Assembly (NCBI RefSeq): GCF_036014115.1
Contig: NZ_CP107913.1
Span: forward strand, 9,070,501 to 9,134,500
Source: Streptomyces sp. NBC_00448
GTDB taxonomy: Bacteria; Actinomycetota; Actinomycetes; Streptomycetales; Streptomycetaceae
Direction: 5' to 3'
DNA length: 64,000 nt
Part shown: positions 8,983 through 18,175 of the stretch, one piece after another
Layout of the letters: every line of letters starts with the position of its first letter
Numbering within the stretch: the first letter of the stretch is position 1
Notes under the pieces: model-generated
What the model was told of the DNA's origin: nothing
What the model saw: the letters and a program-made list of their open reading frames with translations, nothing else
Database searches by the model: none
Position numbers and translations under genes: made by a program

Positions 8983-9664
8983 TGCCGTGGTCGGCGAAGT
9001 ACGCGTCGAGCCAGCGGCGCGCGGAGGTGACATGCACGTAGGCCGCGCTCTCCGCGCCGTGCGCGTCGCCGGCCTCGATCGCGGTGAGGATGTTGTGGTG
9101 GTGCTGGATGGTGAGGTCCACGGCGTTGTCGCTGACGATGCCGCCCCACAGACGTAGCCGTACGGTCCTGCTCGACAGCCCGTCGAGCAGGCTGATCAGC
9201 GTCTGGTTGCCGGTGGCCCGGACGATCTCCGCGTGGAACTCCAGATCGCTGTGGACCAGGTCCTCGATCGAGCGCTGCCGGCTGTGCCGCTCGTAGGTGG
9301 CGCGGATACGGGCCAGGTGCTCGGGGGTCATCCGCGTGACGGCCAGCCGGGTCGCGGCCGGTTCGAGGAGTTCGCGGGTCTCGACGACCTCCCGGAGCGT
9401 CTCGTCGCGCATCACCTCCACGGCGAAGGCGATGCCTTCGAGGAGTTGGGCCGGCTGCAGGGAGCTGACGTACGTTCCCGAGCCGTGCCGCACGTCGAGC
9501 ACGCGCATCTGCTCCAGGACCCGGACCGCCTCCCGCAGCGAGCTGCGGGAGACCCCCAATTGCTCGGCGAAGTCGGACTCCTGGGGAAGCCGGTCCCCAG
9601 GGCGCAGCTTTCCTTCGATGATCAGCTTGCGGACCTCGGCGACGACGCCGTCGATGACAGCCAC
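8972..9664 (-). CDS. FadR-family GntR transcriptional regulator
   Basis: The 230-residue protein has an N-terminal winged helix (PQESDFAEQLGVSRSSLREAVRVLEQ) and an FCD ligand domain (RELLEPAATRLA, HSDLEFHAEIVRATGN, HHHNILTAIEAGD). GTG 9664 is chosen because AGAAGGG lies 7 nt upstream; an earlier in-frame GTG has no ribosome binding site. It is divergent from the MalEFG-like importer operon beginning at 9874. Motif C (GTTCTCCGAT-like) occurs in the gap between the two and again before the beta-helix gene, so this protein is a candidate for controlling both. The ligand is unknown; the family suggests a sugar acid or other carboxylate. Confidence 0.9.
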   Translation of the reverse strand: MAVIDGVVAEVRKLIIEGKLRPGDRLPQESDFAEQLGVSRSSLREAVRVLEQMRVLDVRHGSGTYVSSLQPAQLLEGIAFAVEVMRDETLREVVETRELLEPAATRLAVTRMTPEHLARIRATYERHSRQRSIEDLVHSDLEFHAEIVRATGNQTLISLLDGLSSRTVRLRLWGGIVSDNAVDLTIQHHHNILTAIEAGDAHGAESAAYVHVTSARRWLDAYFADHGKPA

Positions 9665-9734
9665 GGACCGTCCCTTCTGCGCGGTGGGCGAACCTGCGAC
9701 CACGGCGGGTGAGCGCTGCGGTCAACTGCGGAAA

Positions 9735-9821
9735 GTTCTCCGATGACTTGGCGGCCGAATGTTGACTTCACGGTCATCGGGGTGTCACATAGGCGCTTAG
9801 CGTACACGAGAGATCGGAGAA
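9735..9821. promoter_or_regulatory. Putative operator region C1
   Basis: GTTCTCCGATGACTTGGC at 9735-9752 matches 18252-18269 at 15 of 18 positions, and an inverted ATCGGAGAA lies at 9813-9821. A second inverted pair, CCGATGAC (9740-9747) and GTCATCGG (9773-9780), sits inside. The region lies in the divergent gap between a GntR gene and a sugar importer, where an operator is expected. Confidence 0.45.
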
Positions 9822-9873
9822 GTCCCTCTCGGTGGGCGCCATCATCCCCCCCACCTTCGAGGAAGAGAACCCT

Positions 9874-11172
9874 ATGAAATCCAGACGCGCGGTCGCACCA
9901 CTCCTCGCCGCGACCGGCCTGCTGCTCGCCGCGTGCGGGGGGCAGAACGGGGCCAGGTCGGACGTCAAGCAGCAGGCGTCCGCTCCGATCACCATCTGGG
10001 TCGACGACACCCGGACGAAGCCCGCGCAGGAGTACGCCGCGGCCCACCCGGAACTGAAGGCCACCGTCAAGTCCGTGGACAACACGCACGGGAACATCCC
10101 GGCCCAGATCGCCCTCGCGGTCAAGGCCGGCAAGGACGTGCCGGACGCGGTCTTCCTGAGCTACCCGGACGAGCTGGCCAACATGCTGGTCAACCCCGTG
10201 AACTACGCGCTCCCGCTCGACGGCGTGGTCGGCTCGGACGTCCTGGACGGATTCGCGAAGGGGTCCACGGCGGCCTGCACGTTCGACGGCAAGACGTACT
10301 GCCTGCCGAACGACCTCGCGCAGACCGTCCTCTACTACGACAAGCCGCTCTTCGCGAAGTTCGGCTACAGCGTGCCGAAGACGTTCGACGAGTGGCTCGC
10401 GCTCGGCCTGCGGGTCGGCAAGGAGCACCCCGGCTACTCCCTGGGGTCGGTGAACAGCCGGTACGGACTGAACGGCTACTACGGCTCCAGCGGCTGCGCC
10501 TTCAACCAGTCGAGTTCTCCGACCACTGTCACCATCGACGTGAAGTCGCCTGCGTGCACCAGGGTCGACGACGTGATCGGGCCGCTCCTCGCCAACAAGA
10601 CGCTCTCGAAGCTGGACCCGTTCGACGCGGCGTACACCCCGATCGTCAAGAACGACAAGCTGCTCGCGACGATCTCCCCCGCGTGGATGGGCGACTACGG
10701 GATCAAGCCGACCTCACCGAAGAAGGGCCGGTGGGCGGTCGCGCCCATGCCGACCTGGAAGGGCGCCGCGACCAACGCCTCGGGCACCGCGGGCGGCGGT
10801 ATCTGGGTGGTCTCGGCGAAGTCGAAGAACAAGGCCGCCGCGGCCAAGTTCGCCACCGGCATGGCGACCGACCCGAAGGTCCAGGCGGCCTCGTCCGGGT
10901 ATCCCGCCTACACCGCGGACGCCGACATCTGGCTGAAGCAGGTCGCGAAGGACGACTGGTACGCCGAGGACCCCTCGGCGGTGTACCGGGACGCCGCGGG
11001 GAAGATCTCCCCGACCCTCGGCTTCGTCCGCTTCCAGGTCCAGGCGGAGGACGCCTTCAACGCCACCGTCCTCAAGAGCGGGGGCCACGACATCGGCGCC
11101 GCGCTGGAGAAGTTCGGCGAGCAGCTGACCAAGGCCGCGCAGTCGGCGTCCTACAGCGTCAAGGGCGACTAG
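9874..11172 (+). CDS. Sugar ABC importer, extracellular lipoprotein binding protein (MalE type)
   Basis: The 432-residue precursor starts at ATG 9874 after GAGGAAGAG. The signal peptide ends with lipobox LAAC. It belongs to the family-1 extracellular solute-binding proteins (SBP_bac_1), which bind oligosaccharides; visible traits are DLAQTVLYYDKPLFAKFGY and the late GGGIWVVSAKSKNKAAAAKF. The two permease genes follow after 3 nt. No ATPase gene is linked; in Streptomyces such importers often use the shared MsiK ATPase (known for the family, inferred here). Confidence 0.9.
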   Translation: MKSRRAVAPLLAATGLLLAACGGQNGARSDVKQQASAPITIWVDDTRTKPAQEYAAAHPELKATVKSVDNTHGNIPAQIALAVKAGKDVPDAVFLSYPDELANMLVNPVNYALPLDGVVGSDVLDGFAKGSTAACTFDGKTYCLPNDLAQTVLYYDKPLFAKFGYSVPKTFDEWLALGLRVGKEHPGYSLGSVNSRYGLNGYYGSSGCAFNQSSSPTTVTIDVKSPACTRVDDVIGPLLANKTLSKLDPFDAAYTPIVKNDKLLATISPAWMGDYGIKPTSPKKGRWAVAPMPTWKGAATNASGTAGGGIWVVSAKSKNKAAAAKFATGMATDPKVQAASSGYPAYTADADIWLKQVAKDDWYAEDPSAVYRDAAGKISPTLGFVRFQVQAEDAFNATVLKSGGHDIGAALEKFGEQLTKAAQSASYSVKGD

Positions 11173-11175
11173 CGG

Positions 11176-12132
11176 ATGGCACCGCTTTCCTCCTCCGCGG
11201 TGCGGAGCCGGTCCCGGAGCCAGGCCCGCGGCGGCACCCGGAGCCAGGCCCGGAGCCGGTTCCGCAGCCGCACCGCGGGAGTCTCCTTCGTCCTGCCGTA
11301 CCTCGCCGCCCTGGTCCTCTTCGGCCTCGTGCCCACCGTCTACGGCATCGCCACCTCGTTCTCGGTGACGCCCGTGATCGGCAACTCCTACACGAGCCTG
11401 ACGGAGAACTACTCGGCGGTCCTCAGCGACTACCGGACCCTGCGGGCGGCGAAGAACGTCGGCTCCTACCTGCTGATCTGGCTGCCGTCGATGCTGGTGA
11501 TCGTCTTCGCCATCGCGCTGGCCATGGACGCGCGGCGTACCCGCTTCGCCGCGCTGACCCGGTTCGTCTCCTACGTTCCCGGAGCCGTCACCGGGGCGGC
11601 CTCCGCCCTGCTCTGGCTCTTCATGTTCTCGCCCGCGGCCAGCCCGGCCAGTGCGATCCTCCGCCCGTTCGCCGGTGACTCCGGAACCGTCATCAGCGAC
11701 GGCTCGCTGCCGGTGATCCTGTCGGTGATGGGCATCGCCGCCGGCGCGGGCGGCTGGATCGTGCTGCTCTACGGCGCGCTCACGGACATCTCGCGGGATG
11801 TGCTGGAGGCCGCCGAACTCGACGGCGCCGGCGCGTGGCACGTCGTGTGGCACATCAAGCTGCCGATGCTGCGCAGCTACATCGGCTTCATCTTCATCGT
11901 CTCCCTGGCCAACGGGTTCCAGGTCTTCGTCGAACCCCAGGTGCTCGGCGCGGGCGCCCGCGGCCAGGTCGACAGCACCTGGTCGCTGAACCAGCTCGTC
12001 TTCTCCTACGCCACCGGAGAGTCGAACTACGGTCGCGCCTCGGCGCTTTCGGTACTGCTGCTCATCGTCACGGTGACGGCCGCGGTCATCGTGATCAAGA
12101 AGACCCGTTTCTACTCGAAGGATGCGGCATGA
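11176..12132 (+). CDS. Sugar ABC importer permease (MalF type)
   Basis: This 318-residue inner-membrane protein has six predicted helices and the MalF-type EAA loop DVLEAAELDGAGAWHVVWHIKLPML, which contacts the ATPase. It starts 3 nt after the binding-protein stop and overlaps the next permease by ATGA. The N-terminus is rich in Arg and Ser repeats (RSRSQARGGTRSQARSRFRS), probably a cytoplasmic extension. With its partner it forms the channel of an oligosaccharide or glycoside importer. Confidence 0.92.
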   Translation: MAPLSSSAVRSRSRSQARGGTRSQARSRFRSRTAGVSFVLPYLAALVLFGLVPTVYGIATSFSVTPVIGNSYTSLTENYSAVLSDYRTLRAAKNVGSYLLIWLPSMLVIVFAIALAMDARRTRFAALTRFVSYVPGAVTGAASALLWLFMFSPAASPASAILRPFAGDSGTVISDGSLPVILSVMGIAAGAGGWIVLLYGALTDISRDVLEAAELDGAGAWHVVWHIKLPMLRSYIGFIFIVSLANGFQVFVEPQVLGAGARGQVDSTWSLNQLVFSYATGESNYGRASALSVLLLIVTVTAAVIVIKKTRFYSKDAA

Positions 12133-13034
12133 GCACGCTGTCCTCCTCGCCTGCGGAGCGAAAAGGAGTGCGGACCGCGCTCGGCTCCTTCGGTCGCAAC
12201 GCCCTGCTGTCGATGACGGTCCTCTTCTTCGGCGCACCGATCGTCTGGCTGCTGCTCGCGCCCACCAAGACCCGTGACCAGTTGACGGGCGACCAGCCGC
12301 TCTCGTTCGGCAGCCTGTCCCACGTGGGGTCCGCCTGGTCGCACGTCTTCGGCTACGACCACGGCATCTTCGGTACCTGGCTGGGCAACTCGGCCCTCAT
12401 CAGCGTGGCCGCCGTGGCGCTGGCGCTGGTCACGTGCGTCCCCGCCGGATACGGGCTGGCGAAGTTCGCCTTCGTCGGCCGCACCACGATGCTGTTCCTG
12501 ACCCTGGTCACGATGATCGTGCCCCAGGCGGCGCTGATCCTCCCGCTCTATCTGGAGATGTCGGCGGTCAACCTGACGAACTCGCTGTGGGCGGTGATCC
12601 TGCCCCTGTCGTTCTACCCGTTCGGGGTCTACATCGTGTACCTGCACGCGATGGCCTCGGTGCCGAACTCGCTGATCGAGGCCGGCCGGCTCGATGGTGC
12701 CTCGGAATGGCGGATATTCTTCCGCATCTACGCGCCCATCGCCCGGCCCGCGATCGCGATGGTCTCGTTCTTCTCGTTCGTCACGGCCTGGAACACGTTC
12801 TTCCTGCCGTACATCATGAACACCGACCCGCAGCTCGCCAACGTGCAGACGGGCCTTCAGCTGCTCGTGCGCAACACCAACGCCCTCGGCGGCGCGAATT
12901 TCACCGGAATCCCGGTGCGCGAACCCGAGGTCGCGCTCGCGGCCCTGATCTCCATCTCCCCGATCCTGTTGATCTTCGTCTTCGCGCAGCGTTTTCTGGT
13001 CGCCGGTCAGAAAGCGGGAGCGGAGAAGGAATGA
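12129..13034 (+). CDS. Sugar ABC importer permease (MalG type)
   Basis: The protein has 301 residues, six predicted helices and the MalG-type EAA loop SLIEAGRLDGASEWRIFFRIYAPI. ATG 12129 overlaps the preceding stop by 4 nt, so translation is coupled. The usual MalG features TAWNTFFLPYI and a near-C-terminal helix before the basic end are present. It completes the importer and is followed 24 nt later by an enolase-superfamily enzyme, linking uptake to sugar-acid metabolism. Confidence 0.92.
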   Translation: MSTLSSSPAERKGVRTALGSFGRNALLSMTVLFFGAPIVWLLLAPTKTRDQLTGDQPLSFGSLSHVGSAWSHVFGYDHGIFGTWLGNSALISVAAVALALVTCVPAGYGLAKFAFVGRTTMLFLTLVTMIVPQAALILPLYLEMSAVNLTNSLWAVILPLSFYPFGVYIVYLHAMASVPNSLIEAGRLDGASEWRIFFRIYAPIARPAIAMVSFFSFVTAWNTFFLPYIMNTDPQLANVQTGLQLLVRNTNALGGANFTGIPVREPEVALAALISISPILLIFVFAQRFLVAGQKAGAEKE

Positions 13035-13058
13035 ACACCCCAGAAAGGCTCAACCGCT

Positions 13059-14222
13059 GTGATAACTGACGTCCGTACCCTGTGCGCCACCCGGCTGCAC
13101 ACGCGAGAAGACCAGTGGGTGACTGATCGTTATCGCAGTGTCAAAGCGGATGCGGCCATCGTCGTGGTGGAGACCGACGCCGGTGTGACCGGGGTCGGGG
13201 AGGCCTGTTCCTACGGCAACCCGCGGCAGATCGCCGAATGGGTGCGGTGGTACCGCGGCAGCCTGGTGGGCGCCGACCTCGACGACTTCTCCATCGTGCC
13301 CCGCCCCACCGGGACGGCCCTGGAGCACGCGGTGGGCTCGGCACACGACTTCGCCGTGGCCGGGATCGACTGCGCGCTGTGGGACGCCCGCGGCCGCGCG
13401 GCCGGAAAGCCGGTGGCGCAGCTCCTCGATCCGGCGGTGTCCACGACCGCGGTCGACGTCTACGCCTCGGGCGGCGTGCGCTACGACTGGCATGACGACC
13501 CCCGCACACTCGTCGCCGACGTCCTCGGCTATGTCGAGGCCGGCTACCGGACGGTGAAGTTCCGGCTCGGCACCGCGTGGCACTGGGACCGGGTCACACC
13601 TGCCCGCTTCCTCGCGCTGTACGACGAGGTGCGCGACGCCGTCGGCGATCGCGCCGGGCTGGCGGTCGACGCGAACAGCAGGCTGTCCCGCGCCGAAGCC
13701 CGGGTGCTCGCGGAGGGCCTGGCGGCACGCGGGACCCTGTGGCTGGAGGAACCCCTCGGCAAGGACGACATCGAGGGCTACGCGGAGTTGACCTCGTCGG
13801 TCGACCTGCGGATCAGCGGCGGCGAGTCCTTCACCACCATCGAGCAGTTCCGGCCGTGGATCGAGCGCGGCTGCTTCGACATCGTCCAGCCCGACGCCGG
13901 AGTGTGCGGCATCAGCGAGGTCATGCGGGTCGGACGGATCGCCGCCGACGCCGGTATCTCCCTGATCCCGCACTCGTGGCACAACGGCCTGATGCTGATG
14001 GCCAATGCCCACGCCGTCGCCGCGCTCCCGAACGCCCCCATGGTCGAGGAGTGCATGGTGCAGGGCCCGTTGAGGTGGGGCATCGTGCAGGGCGGCTCGC
14101 GGGTCAAGGACGGCACGGTGTCCGTGGCGGAGTCGCCGGGCCTCGGCGTCGACGTCGTCGACGACATCGAAGAGCGGTACCCGTACGTCGAGGGCCACTA
14201 CAGCGTGGAGGTGTACCGATGA
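13059..14222 (+). CDS. Enolase-superfamily enzyme (mandelate racemase/muconate lactonizing type), likely sugar-acid dehydratase
   Basis: The 387-residue protein starts at GTG 13059, with AGAAAGG 11 nt upstream. It has the N-terminal capping domain and a TIM barrel carrying the acid/base Lys in TVKFRLG, metal ligands in VDANSR, LEEPL and SGGES, and a late PHSWHNG histidine. KxR instead of KxK at the first catalytic position sets it apart from the enzyme at 28576-29664. Family members dehydrate acid sugars such as rhamnonate, fuconate or galactonate to 2-keto-3-deoxy acids; which one acts here cannot be told. It is part of the importer operon and overlaps the RraA-like gene by ATGA. Confidence 0.85.
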   Translation: MITDVRTLCATRLHTREDQWVTDRYRSVKADAAIVVVETDAGVTGVGEACSYGNPRQIAEWVRWYRGSLVGADLDDFSIVPRPTGTALEHAVGSAHDFAVAGIDCALWDARGRAAGKPVAQLLDPAVSTTAVDVYASGGVRYDWHDDPRTLVADVLGYVEAGYRTVKFRLGTAWHWDRVTPARFLALYDEVRDAVGDRAGLAVDANSRLSRAEARVLAEGLAARGTLWLEEPLGKDDIEGYAELTSSVDLRISGGESFTTIEQFRPWIERGCFDIVQPDAGVCGISEVMRVGRIAADAGISLIPHSWHNGLMLMANAHAVAALPNAPMVEECMVQGPLRWGIVQGGSRVKDGTVSVAESPGLGVDVVDDIEERYPYVEGHYSVEVYR

Positions 14223-15073
14223 CCGGCTCCTCCGCTCCCGCGGGAGCGATCCAGCCGTCCGGCGTCGGCCCGGACGGAATCCCGGAGTACACGATCCACG
14301 GGGCGTGGACCCTGCCGGTCAAGGGCCCCGCCGTCCCGCCGCTGGACCCGGGCCTGGTCGAGGCGTTCCGGACGGTGACCGCCGCCACCGCGTCGGCGAA
14401 GCTGCACCAGATGGGGATCACCAAGACCTTCCTGCAGGGCCCCCGGACCAACAAGCCCGGTCGCAGGGTCGTCGGGCGGGCGGTCACCTTGCAGTTCATG
14501 CCGATGCGGGAGGACGTCTACACCGACGCCGGCGTCACGCAGGAGTACGTCGAGCGGGCGACCGCGCTGTGGGCGGTCCTCGACTTCATCGAGCCCGGCG
14601 ATGTGCTGGTCGTCCAGGCGTACGGGTCGCTGCGCAGCGGGGTGGTCGGCGAGATGCTGGCCCGGCACCTCCACAACCGCGGCGGTGTCGGTCTCGTCGC
14701 GGACGGGGGCATCCGGGACTCGGAGAAGCTGGACGGACTCGACGTACCGATCTGGTCCCTCGGCCCGACACCTCACTACGCCTCCCAAGGGGAGCTGCTG
14801 CCCTGGGGCTACCACGTACCGGTGGCGGTCGGCGGCGCCCTGGTCCTCCCCGGGGACCTCATCGTGGCCGACGACGACGGGGCGGTGGTGGTGCCGGTGG
14901 CGAAGGCCGCCGAACTGGCGGCGGACAGCGCCGTCCACGAGGCGTGGGAGGACTTCTCGCGCGAGAAGCTGGCGCTGGGCGGCGCGCTGCGCCGCTACTA
15001 CCCGCTCGACGACGTCGGCCGCGCCGAGTACGAGGAGTGGGAGGCCGCGGGACGGCCCCCGCTCAGCGCCTGA
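14219..15073 (+). CDS. RraA-like aldolase/demethylmenaquinone methyltransferase family protein
   Basis: The 284-residue protein belongs to the RraA/HMG-CHA aldolase family: the central GDVLVVQ, the glycine-rich GVVGEMLARHLHNRGGVGLVADGGIRD and LPGDLIVADDDGAVVVP are typical. In active aldolases the GxxxDGxxRD segment supplies the metal-binding Asp and substrate-binding Arg; here VADGGIRD keeps both. It has an N-terminal extension of about 35 residues compared with standard members. ATGA overlap with the enolase-type gene suggests a consecutive step, cleaving a keto acid made by the dehydratase, but regulatory RraA roles cannot be excluded. Confidence 0.82.
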   Translation: MTGSSAPAGAIQPSGVGPDGIPEYTIHGAWTLPVKGPAVPPLDPGLVEAFRTVTAATASAKLHQMGITKTFLQGPRTNKPGRRVVGRAVTLQFMPMREDVYTDAGVTQEYVERATALWAVLDFIEPGDVLVVQAYGSLRSGVVGEMLARHLHNRGGVGLVADGGIRDSEKLDGLDVPIWSLGPTPHYASQGELLPWGYHVPVAVGGALVLPGDLIVADDDGAVVVPVAKAAELAADSAVHEAWEDFSREKLALGGALRRYYPLDDVGRAEYEEWEAAGRPPLSA

Positions 15074-15096
15074 CCATGCTCAGCGCCTGACCACGC

Positions 15097-15507
15097 TCAA
15101 CGTCCTTGCCACGACGCCGGAGCGGCGAGCGTCTCGCCCGCCGCTCCGGCGAACTGCTCCGAGCCCACCATGGTCCAGATCAAGGGGAGGAGCTCGTCGG
15201 AGCCCTCCCCTTCCTCCAGCAGCGCGGCGATGATCCGGTCCCACTCGGGGTCGATCGGGCCGAGCCCGAGGATGCGCTCCACCATGACCTCGTAGCGGTC
15301 CTCGGACTCGATCAGGTGGAAGAGGCCGCGTCCGTCACGCCAGATCTGCCACCGGACCACGCCGCAGGTGCGCAGTGCCCGGAGCACCGCCGGCGGAACG
15401 GCGGCGTGGACGGATGCGTACCGGGCCTCCATCCCCGGGCGCAGCCGGGTGCGCCGGCCGGTCACATGGACCGCTTTCCCCGCCGGTTCGGTGTCGGGAT
15501 TCCGCAC
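15097..15507 (-). CDS. L-rhamnose/L-fucose mutarotase family protein (RhaM/DUF718)
   Basis: The 136-residue protein belongs to the RhaM family, which interconverts alpha and beta anomers of 6-deoxy sugars. Visible traits are RPGMEARYASVHAAVPPAVL with the family His, then WQIWRDGRGLFHLIESED. GTG 15507 is chosen on GAAAGGA 6 nt upstream; this gives a slightly long N-terminus against the usual 104 residues. It is convergent with the RraA-like gene and separated from the beta-helix gene by a strong hairpin, so it probably has its own promoter. It supports a deoxy-hexose as one of the sugars used here. Confidence 0.85.
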   Translation of the reverse strand: MRNPDTEPAGKAVHVTGRRTRLRPGMEARYASVHAAVPPAVLRALRTCGVVRWQIWRDGRGLFHLIESEDRYEVMVERILGLGPIDPEWDRIIAALLEEGEGSDELLPLIWTMVGSEQFAGAAGETLAAPASWQGR

Positions 15508-15535
15508 CAGTGTTCCTTTCGCTGTGGAGCCCGCG

Positions 15536-15579
15536 AACCGGGGCGGCGCGGAGGAGGTCTCCCGCGCGCCGCCCCGGTT
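15536..15579 (-). terminator. Terminator after the beta-helix gene
   Basis: The arms AACCGGGGCGGCGCG (15536-15550) and CGCGCCGCCCCGGTT (15565-15579) pair perfectly over 15 bp with a 14-base loop. It starts about 50 bases after the leftward beta-helix gene stops and lies before the mutarotase gene. Confidence 0.75.
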
Positions 15580-15628
15580 GTTGTGCGGGTGGTCGGTCAG
15601 TTCCCCGCGGAACCGCGGGGGGCGGTCG

Positions 15629-18130
15629 TCACTTGATCGGCTGGAGCGTGAACTCCATGTTGCCGACCTCGCTGCAGGTGTACTGGATGAGGCCGGCCCC
15701 GTCGGCGGTGCTGAGGCCGTACACGTTGAGGCACTTGCCGGACTGGGCGCCCACGATCTGCTGGTAACCCCCCTCGGTGTCGCGGACGTTCCACAGGAAG
15801 TTCGGCGCGGTGGAGCACGCCCACTGGTAGACCGGCGCGAGGTCGTCCGTCCGCTGACCGGCGACGGCGAGGCACAGTCCGGTGGCGAGGTTCTTGATCT
15901 GCGCGGTGCCCCCGGCCTGGGGCAGGACCGCCCACTGCTGGGCGGCGCTGCCGGAGTCGGTCTGCTGGGTGGTCTGCGCGGCGGTTCCGTCCACACCGAC
16001 GTCCTTGCCGCTGTGGCGGGCCACGATGGTGACCTTGGACATCGAGGCGTCGCCGCACTCCGGGGTGAAGGTGCAGCCGCTCAGCCACGTCGCCTGGCCC
16101 GCCTCGTAGGCGCCCTGGTCCGGAGCGGCGCCGGCGTAGCCGTCGGTCACTCCGGCCACCGGTGTACCCGCGTCGATCGCGGGTGATCCCGGTGCCAGGG
16201 TGAAGTCGTTCGCGGCGAAGTCCGTGTAGCCGGGGGCAGGGGTGTTGGCCGCCGGGTTCTGACTGTACTTCGTGGCAAGGTCGTTGGACTCGTTCGGCGT
16301 GCCTCCGGCGATGTAGGCGTAGCTCTGGTCCGCGGGTTTGTCGCCGTCGAGGATGTTGTTGCGGGCCGTGGTGTTCGCGACCTGGGCCGCGGTGGCGTAG
16401 TAGTTGAAGATCGTCGATCTGTCGGGTGTCACGATGGTGTTGTTGGTGTAACTGCCCTTGAGGTACGGCAGGTCGTGCCCGGCGGACCAGCCGCCCTGCG
16501 CCACCCCGTAGCCGCCGACCGAGTTGGACCCCAGGCCCCAGATGACGTTGTGGTCGACGTTGACGTCGATGGTGCCGTTGTCGAAGTGCAGGCCGTTGCC
16601 GACCTGGGACGGGTTGTGGATCGTGTTGTGGTCGATCCGGCCGCGGAGCGAGGTGTCGCAGCAGACGTAGATGGCGCCCAGGTCCTGCCCGATCCTCGCG
16701 TAGTCGGACATGTCGTTGTAGGCGATGCGCAGGTCGTAACCGGCGTTGGGGTAGGCGTTGGTGTTGAGGTTGATCATGTCGCGGCCGGTGGAGCGCATCG
16801 TGTTGTGGACGATGGCGGAGGACTGGATGCCGTCCTCGACGGTGATCGCCGCGGAGTAGGTGCCGTTGTAGGCGGCGTCGGTGATGAGGTTGTCGCGGAT
16901 CACCTGTCCGGAGCCCTTGAGGGAGACCCCTGCCCCGCCGGAGTACCGGATGTGGCTGTCGAGGAGCTCGTTGTCCCTGCCGTGCAGCTGGATGCCGCTG
17001 TCCGCGCGGTGGTTGCCCGCGTAGATGCCCGCGTAGGGCAGGTCGCTCCGGTACTGCGTCGTCTGCCACTCCGACAGGTACGTGGCGTCGATCCTGGACA
17101 GCGTGATGTCCGAACTGGAGTCGTCGGTCCTGATCGTGGTGCCGAAGAGCTTGATCCCGTCGACGACGATCGAGCTGCGCCCGTCGAGGTCGAAGCCGTA
17201 GTTGCGCTTCTTGGCCGAGACGTTCTGCGGCGCCTTTCCGTCGGCCGCCCACATGAACAGCTGCTTGCTGCCCGCGTCGTAGAACCACTGGTCGGGTGCG
17301 CGCAGGAAGGACTTCTTGCCCACCAGCCGGAACTTGGGGGAGGAGCCGCCGATCATCTCGGGCGAGTCGCTGTTCGGGAACGTCAAGCGGAGGGTCTTGT
17401 TGGTGCCGTCGAGGTTCCCGGCGGAGACGGTGCTGGTCGTCGTGACCCAGTGGCCGGCGAGCTGGACGGTGGCGCCGGTGAGGTCGCCCAGGGCGGGGAA
17501 GCCGGAATAGGTCAAGGTGCCGGTGCCGGTGGAGGTACAGGGAGCGGCCGAGCAGGTGCCTCCGCTGGTCAGGGCGCCCGACCAGCCGGAAGAGACGTAG
17601 TTCGCCCCCCAGACCCCGGCGCCGGCCGCGGGGTAGGCCGCCTCCGGCACCGGTGTGCCGCCGGTGAACACCTGGTTGGCCCACAGGTCGGTGTTCGAGG
17701 GGTCGACGCTGCTCCCGTACGGCGCGCTCGCCGTGCCGGCCAGGGTGACCGGCGCCTTGTAGATGCTGCCCGAGTCGAGGGTCCATCCGGTGACGGCGTC
17801 CGTGCCGTCCACGGTCACCTGGGCGCCCGGCGCCGCCTCGAACCTGATCGGCGCCGCAGCCGTGCCTGACGTGGGCGGGGTGACGGTCTCGTGGTAGTCG
17901 CCGGTCAGGATGCGGCAGGTGTCGCCGGGCCGCGCGATGTCCGCACAGTGCTGGATGGTCCGCAGCGGCGCCTGCTGCCCGCCGGCGGCCGAGTCGTCAC
18001 CGCCCGGCGACACGTAGTACACCGAGCCGACCGCCTGGGCGGACTGGGGAGCCATCCCCATGGCGGCCGCGGAAAGCGCCATCGTGACGGCTGCCACGAC
18101 GGCGGTTCTCATACCTCTGAGTCTGACCAT
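15629..18130 (-). CDS. Secreted right-handed parallel beta-helix protein with C-terminal ricin-type lectin domain
   Basis: The 833-residue precursor starts at ATG 18130 after AGGAGTG. A Sec signal peptide (RTAVVAAVTMALSAAAMG to AQA) is followed by YYVSPGGDDSAAGG and APLRTIQHCADIARPGDTC, typical of pectate-lyase-like glycosidases and alginate/pectin-type enzymes with a parallel beta-helix. The helix runs to about residue 690, with repeats such as ILDGDKPAD and DHNTIHNP. The last 140 residues form a ricin B (CBM13) trefoil with QQWAVL, NLATGLCLAV and SGKCLNVYG. The substrate is unknown; a plant or algal polysaccharide is likely. Palindromes 18176-18200 and 18252-18269 upstream suggest control by the GntR regulator at 8972-9664. 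Confidence 0.82.
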   Translation of the reverse strand: MVRLRGMRTAVVAAVTMALSAAAMGMAPQSAQAVGSVYYVSPGGDDSAAGGQQAPLRTIQHCADIARPGDTCRILTGDYHETVTPPTSGTAAAPIRFEAAPGAQVTVDGTDAVTGWTLDSGSIYKAPVTLAGTASAPYGSSVDPSNTDLWANQVFTGGTPVPEAAYPAAGAGVWGANYVSSGWSGALTSGGTCSAAPCTSTGTGTLTYSGFPALGDLTGATVQLAGHWVTTTSTVSAGNLDGTNKTLRLTFPNSDSPEMIGGSSPKFRLVGKKSFLRAPDQWFYDAGSKQLFMWAADGKAPQNVSAKKRNYGFDLDGRSSIVVDGIKLFGTTIRTDDSSSDITLSRIDATYLSEWQTTQYRSDLPYAGIYAGNHRADSGIQLHGRDNELLDSHIRYSGGAGVSLKGSGQVIRDNLITDAAYNGTYSAAITVEDGIQSSAIVHNTMRSTGRDMINLNTNAYPNAGYDLRIAYNDMSDYARIGQDLGAIYVCCDTSLRGRIDHNTIHNPSQVGNGLHFDNGTIDVNVDHNVIWGLGSNSVGGYGVAQGGWSAGHDLPYLKGSYTNNTIVTPDRSTIFNYYATAAQVANTTARNNILDGDKPADQSYAYIAGGTPNESNDLATKYSQNPAANTPAPGYTDFAANDFTLAPGSPAIDAGTPVAGVTDGYAGAAPDQGAYEAGQATWLSGCTFTPECGDASMSKVTIVARHSGKDVGVDGTAAQTTQQTDSGSAAQQWAVLPQAGGTAQIKNLATGLCLAVAGQRTDDLAPVYQWACSTAPNFLWNVRDTEGGYQQIVGAQSGKCLNVYGLSTADGAGLIQYTCSEVGNMEFTLQPIK

Positions 18131-18175
18131 GCTCACTCCTGTGTCGCCGACTGGTGTCGGCAACGTAACGACTCG

